A DNA stretch of 64,000 bases, taken from Sipunculus nudus (lineage: Eukaryota; Annelida; Sipuncula; Golfingiida; Sipunculidae). The notes under the pieces are model-generated. The model ran no database searches and was not told the DNA's origin. It saw only the letters and a program-made list of their open reading frames with translations. The stretch lies in the NCBI GenBank assembly GCA_026874595.1, contig CM049307.1:28497079-28561078 (forward strand). Direction: 5' to 3'. The translations under genes and the position numbers were made by a program. Of this stretch, positions 59,071 to 64,000 are shown piece after piece. How positions within the stretch are numbered: the first letter of the stretch is position 1; every line of letters starts with the position of its first letter.

Positions 59071-59612
59071 TTTTGTTTTCAGCTCGTGGACTAATAATTT
59101 AAAAATAATGTTTTCAAAGAAAAAGAACCAAATGAAATCCATTAGTGGAGGCATGCTTGAAGACACAAATATTAATTAACAAGACAGTATTAGCAATGTT
59201 TCCACTGTATGTGATGTCCACTTCTCTTACTCTTAAGAAGGTGTATATGTGTAAAACGCCTGTACGAATATATATACAGGGATTAATTCATGTTTTAGGA
59301 AAAGGAGTGATTAACCACTAATCCAAAAGTTCCCTGGTCCAGAAAAGGGAGGGTCTAGGCTGCAGAAAATGGTCTGAACCCCTTTTAAAGTATTGCTGTG
59401 GCAAAAAATGGAGGTCTGGAATCCCCCAGATCTGCTTCTGATAAAGTTCAGTGCGAGCAGTGTTTTTGCAGTTGTTTTATTTTATTACATGTACTAACAT
59501 ATCCTTAACCTCAAAATATCCATATGAATATGAATTTGAATTGCTGAAAAGATTAAGGCTAATTAACGCTAATTAGATTGACGCTAAGTCGTGCTAATGA
59601 AAGAGACGCACA

Positions 59613-59620
59613 TGACGTCA
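59613..59620. promoter_or_regulatory. Isolated consensus CRE
   Basis: TGACGTCA in an otherwise AT-rich stretch. No TATA box at a sensible distance, so function is uncertain. Confidence 0.25.
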
Positions 59621-60451
59621 CCGTACAGAAAATAGTCATTGTACAATGGCACCTTTTCTGATATCCGACGCATACTAAATAAAGAGAATTCACTGGACCA
59701 TTTAATAAAACAAACCAAAAAAAAAAAAAAACGAAAGTGCAGTGGAATTGCAGTGTTCTGTATTGCGGACACTGACGGTATCGGACATTTTGCCAGTATA
59801 GAGAGGTGTCCTTTGTCGGGAGATTTTAGATGTTGGGACCTCCTTTCAAGGGACTGCTCGTAAGTGACCGTAAATGGGTGCCCTTAGTACAAAGGTGCTC
59901 GTAAGGAGAGGTTACAGTGTATGCAAATTTATAGGCCATGTGTTTATAATGTGGTCTACCCAGCTAAATGGTCACCGGTAATGGCCCACACATGCAGGCC
60001 CAACAAGGATACCTGGGGCAAAAAACCAGATGAACCAGAGTTTTGCAAATGACAAAAAATTCTTCATATATTCTCACAACCTAAAGCTGGTGACCTTTCA
60101 GCTCCCACACGTCCATTTACATGCAAAAGATTAGATTCTCATGAATTGTAACAGAGGTTTTTCAAAATGTTACTATGGCTGTAAGTATTGGGAAGATTTG
60201 TTGTACACAAGACAATTAGCTGTTGACTACTTATATGACGCCATGTAGACGACATTTATTAGCGCTTAAGCATCAAATTAAAACTCCTTAATGATGATAA
60301 GTAGAGTGTAAAAATATGTAAAAACCTGGAGGCTTTTGGAATCTCCATATTTTAATCAACCTAGAAGAAAGTGTTTTTGTATGTACATTGATATCCCGTC
60401 ATCGTCTCGTAAGGTATTATTAACAAATATTTAAAATAAGAAATTCGAAAA

Positions 60452-60685
60452 ATGACAGGAAGGCGGGTGTATAACATGGGCAAGCAAAGTGGTGGGCCAA
60501 AGCTAGATAATTATACAACGGCCCGGAGGCCGAGGGGCACAACATATAATGGTAAATCATATATCTTTCCGGATATTCTGGAAAGGTCAAGGCAATCTAA
60601 AGTCTATAAATTTCCAGAGGTAATTGCCGGTTTTAATTGTGATGGTATCAAATATCTTGGTGCACTCACTTTTAATCGCGTTTAA
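60452..60685 (+). other. Unassigned 77-residue ORF
   Basis: An ATG with A at -3 opens a 77-residue frame with a basic, Gly/Arg-rich first half (MTGRRVYNMGKQSGGPK) and a more hydrophobic second half (YKFPEVIAGFNCDG). A possible donor, CAGAG/GTAATT, lies near 60619. I recognise no family. It may be an exon of an unseen gene or chance. Confidence 0.15.
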
Positions 60686-62439
60686 AATATGACCAGTGAT
60701 GTTTGTCTGGTTTTCATCTGGGTTGAGGAGAACTGCTCGGATAATTCGAGGCACATTTACACCCCTAATCATGAAGTTTAAAAAACGGGTTTTTTCGTCA
60801 CATCACAGGTATTAATAAAAATACTACGCACATACAGCTGATTGACAAAAGGATACATGGGAGAGAAGACGTGAGCTTAGAAGATTTACCCTCATTTTCA
60901 GTTTCATTCCTGAACGAATCAAAACATTATTATAAAAAGATTTCATCCATTATGAAATTATCTGAAACTAAGCAAATATTTAAATCCAAGTTACAATCTA
61001 AGTTAAATCAATTACAAAAAAATATTTCCGACTTAAAAGTTAATTATTTTATTTGGATTGTTCTCCAGAAAGACCTAATTTGGACTTAACTAGTGAATAA
61101 ATTCTTAACATATTGGAGAACTAAACTTGATCACCTATACAGGGTGTTCGTGATCTTTCTGTGGTAAGACCTGGTTTTAGAGACAGATAATTGTTCCACT
61201 TAGTTCAATGTGATACCACGTTTTCTAAACCTGATCGATTAGAAATGGTCATTACCTTTTGCTTTATCTTTCTTTCATTCAGATTGTACCCGTATGTTGG
61301 GTCGAGAACAATTATAAATTACTCCAGGACGTAGGTAAATTAAAGTTTAATAAAAATCCTCCATATGAGTCAGGGAAATATTATCTTCTTTTCATTTAAT
61401 CTAAAGTTTCTTCAAAGAAAAATACATGAAATATACGAGATATCGTTTCTTATACATTAAAGAAGATTAAGGAATACAAAACCTAGTATTTCTTTAAAAC
61501 GACTCATCGGCCTTAAAATGTGGATTATATCCTCCGATTAAGGAAAACAAAGCCTACATTTGTCATCATCATTTACAATGTTTTACAATGGAAGAGCTGG
61601 CATAGGACACTAAGATAAACAGTATCAAGTCGCTGTGTCTACGAGTGGTAGACTTCCTTTATCAATTAGAAAACATCCTTTCTCAGATAAAAAAACCATT
61701 ATAGTTTTGTCGCATTTATCACGGACAAATCTTCTAAACCGCTGCCTTTTGGGTTAGGCTATAATATCCGTAGTTTGATTATACGCACACACTCTCGTAA
61801 AGTAGAGGTTATCCAACATTAAAAGTAGCCTATACAGGCCATAATCCTTCTGGACTTTCGTCTTACAGGAGATAAATCAGGCCTTGTGTCTGGAATGTTT
61901 ATTTATTAGGAAATGTATAACAAATCATTTAATATAATCTATTTAATCGATTCAACTGTGATGGATATGGCAAAATGATTTAAAAATTCTATATCTTGCC
62001 ACAATAAAAATATATTTAATTAACTTGAATAGATCAATTCCCTCTGTTGTGCAAATAAGACTTTGTATTTTCTCTTAAAAACTTTCGTGCACTATAACAT
62101 TTTTCTTTATGGGGCAATAGCATAATATATTATAATATATTTCCCTTATTACATACAGGAAGACACGTAGATTAATTCATTCTTCAGTTGCGCATTTCTT
62201 TAGAGTGTGTGCATGTGGTGTATTGGTACTTCTGTACCTTTTTTATAGCCCTATGTAGCACCCTCTGGGTTTTTTTTTGTGCAAACACTACAATAACCGA
62301 CTGCTGAAATAATATACACTGTATATACCCTAAATATACCCTGTATATCATAACAACAAAACTCGATCGGAGCTAAAACAGTGGCCATCATTGAGTGGCA
62401 TCTTCCTACCGGCAAGGATCTGGTCATCATACACTGCTG

Positions 62440-62790
62440 CCTTGCATAATTCACAAGGCAATGGAGCCAATCAAATGACCCGCGCATATTTGCTTAACGC
62501 AGCTCCCGAGGTACTTTTGTTGCTAATTTTAAATCAAACGTTTAGCACTGCGAGAAGTGCAAAAGAGAAACTGACCAATCAAATAATGCCTTGTCTGCCC
62601 ATCCTGTGTTCTTGTGCAGCCGGCGCGTGAACAGGGTTATGTGTGCATTTGGATTATCAGTAGTGATTTCGTCCCGAACGCTTGAATAAATATTCATGAA
62701 AGCGGCACGCTGAAGTAAGGTATCTTGGTAGGGTAGCAGCCAGATCCTTGCTGGAAGGAAGGTGTGTACCGGCGGGCGGACAGTCCACTA
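62440..62790. promoter_or_regulatory. Promoter-like patch with two CCAATCAAA boxes
   Basis: CCAATCAAAT occurs at about 62466 and 62575, with GC-rich CCGGCGCGTGA near 62620 and a GC-rich CGGCGGGCGGAC near 62770. The surroundings are AT-rich. The ORFs here are short and have no family match. Confidence 0.3.
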
Positions 62791-62884
62791 TTTGTCATTA
62801 AAATCTCCTCCTCAAAATAAAATTGGCCATTATTGGAGGTTTTCTTCTGTTTTTATTATACTTCCGTCTATGACAAGACGTGTT

Positions 62885-63330
62885 ATGGTATACTCACGGT
62901 CTGTCCTTTAACTTTCAGTGTCATCGCAATAACTTATCAGGGCTTTGATGGATTTTCACGAAATTCACCATTTTTTTATATAAATGGATTATAGCGCCCG
63001 AGTTTGATTATAGCCAAATCCCACGAATATTGAATGAGTTAAGAGGCGACCAAGCCACTTTGTAATGTAACCGAGATAACTTACCAGGAATATGATGGAT
63101 TCAATGAAACTCAACCGAAATAGTAACCAATATAATATCTTGCCTACGTTCCAATCCCGGGCAAATCCCCATGCATATTTAATGAGGTCAGAGGTCACCA
63201 GACTGATGGCATCGTAATGACTCTGATGATTTTCATGAAACTCATAAATAGTTAACAGTACAGCTTTCACTTGAATTAAATTTTCAGCAAAACTCATGCA
63301 TATTTAATTAGGTCAAAGGTCAAAAGACAC
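62885..63330 (+). repeat. Tandem repeat, about three diverged units of 125-145 bp with direct AGGTCA repeats
   Basis: GATGGATTTTCACGAAATTC (about 62948), GATGGATTCAATGAAACTC (about 63092) and GATGATTTTCATGAAACTC (about 63224) mark three units. Each is followed by a GCATATTTAATGAGGTCA-type word. The minus-strand ORF at 62989-63297 follows the repeat and is not considered a gene. Confidence 0.7.
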
Positions 63331-64000
63331 ATTAGCGGTGCCCTTGTTTCAATATTGGTAGGGTAAGATTATTACAAGATTTGTTTTATTCCACTTTTCA
63401 CAATAATTACAATACTGGCTTGTTATATTTAATTCAATAAGGGCCGTTTTTATTGCAATATTGACAATTATTACAAAATTGGCCGGTTATTACATGATGG
63501 GCCCTAAAAGATAGCTTCTCGTCATGAGCATGGTATATTTTCTTATTGACAGGAATGTACAAAAGGGAACGTTGGTGCATGTTTGGCGTTTCAAAATCCG
63601 TTTAAATTTTTGTGGTATATATTGCACACAATCCACAGGGAATCCAGCGATTTATCATCAACTTCTGTGGCTTATCGCCTTAATTTGATCTTTAAATTGA
63701 ATGAAATGAACCCCAGGTTTCTGGTCACAACAGAAAAGTTAAGCACCCTGCATGATACTCGCGTCAAATTGACCCTCTGGCATTACGACCAGATCACTGG
63801 CGCCAGAGTGTCAAGACATCTACGTCTGAAGGTCGCATAATAAGGCCTTATGAAGATGCAAATATTTTCGTCATTTCTGACAACGCTTCATGGGCTACAA
63901 CATAAAGCAGACCATTCGTTAGCATTTTTTGTGTACTTTCTAATAATACCAAATATGAACGAGAAAAATTCCTGTTTAACCCAGCACATTGGTAAACCCC
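63331..64000. other. No recognisable feature
   Basis: The 85-residue ORF at 63583-63840 has no family similarity that I can see. Confidence 0.4.

Larger units (their letters stand above)
59071..62430. other. Anonymous AT-rich DNA
   Basis: Contains the isolated CRE and one unassigned ORF listed separately. Nothing else is recognisable. Confidence 0.4.

Noticed and set aside
57480-59179. Chain of 78-133 residue ORFs rich in SVCLSVC motifs
   Set aside because: They read CTGTCTGTC runs of the 147 bp array in several frames; identical proteins at a 294 bp offset reflect the DNA repeat. Not a repetitive secreted protein, since no signal peptide or constant frame is kept.

Overview
This is a gene-poor, AT-rich stretch of animal nuclear DNA. 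It has long non-coding stretches, GT-AG introns, many microsatellites and layered transposon remains, with no bacterial gene packing and no operons. The repeat types (CR1-like LINE with an (ATT)n tail, TTAA-flanked MITEs, a Ginger/GIN/KRBA2-like element, tRNA-derived SINE heads, internally tandem interspersed elements resembling molluscan 'pearl' elements) suggest a marine lophotrochozoan, probably a mollusc. That assignment is inference.

The one host gene I can support is a three-exon gene for mitochondrial ribosomal protein mS24/uS3m (MRPS24) on the + strand: exon 1 at 48422-48487, exon 2 at 55263-55425, exon 3 at 56813-57105. The splice phases agree, the product is 173 residues, and a polyadenylation signal follows at 57277-57282. 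A 1.45 kb element with long terminal inverted repeats (46947-48396) ends 25 bp before its ATG. Intron 1 holds tRNA-derived SINE heads, a perfect 73 bp inverted repeat and a hAT-like MITE. Intron 2 holds a 40 bp minisatellite.

Layout. 1-8.9 kb: a diverged tandem duplication, a CCAAT/GC-box-rich promoter-like patch near 1.5-1.85 kb, and mostly anonymous AT-rich DNA. 9-11.7 kb: a solo LTR, then two tandem-repeat or interspersed families. 15-16.6 kb: a two-copy diverged duplication. 17.6-24 kb: a nested transposon cluster, namely a small TTAA MITE, a larger TTAA MITE split by a frameshifted CR1-like LINE, and a second solo LTR. 30.6-31.6 kb: a tandem-repeat field. 33.5 kb: a CRE/TATA promoter-like site beside a SINE head. 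35.1-39.1 kb: two more copies of the larger TTAA MITE. 39.3 kb: a hAT-like MITE. 41.2-45.7 kb: a degenerate Ginger/GIN-type DNA transposon with 280-350 bp inverted repeats, a KRBA2-like gene lacking its catalytic core, and a solo LTR inserted 9 bp from its right end. 46.9-57.3 kb: the inverted-repeat element and MRPS24. 57.5-59.1 kb: a tandem array of about 147 bp units inside an interspersed element. 62.4-63.3 kb: a promoter-like patch and another tandem family carrying nuclear-receptor half-site repeats.

The most interesting items are the internally deleted Ginger/GIN-like element with nested LTR, the inverted-repeat element abutting the MRPS24 start codon, the LINE-in-MITE nest with a possible unfilled paralogous site, and a loose consensus shared by several otherwise unrelated tandem-repeat families.
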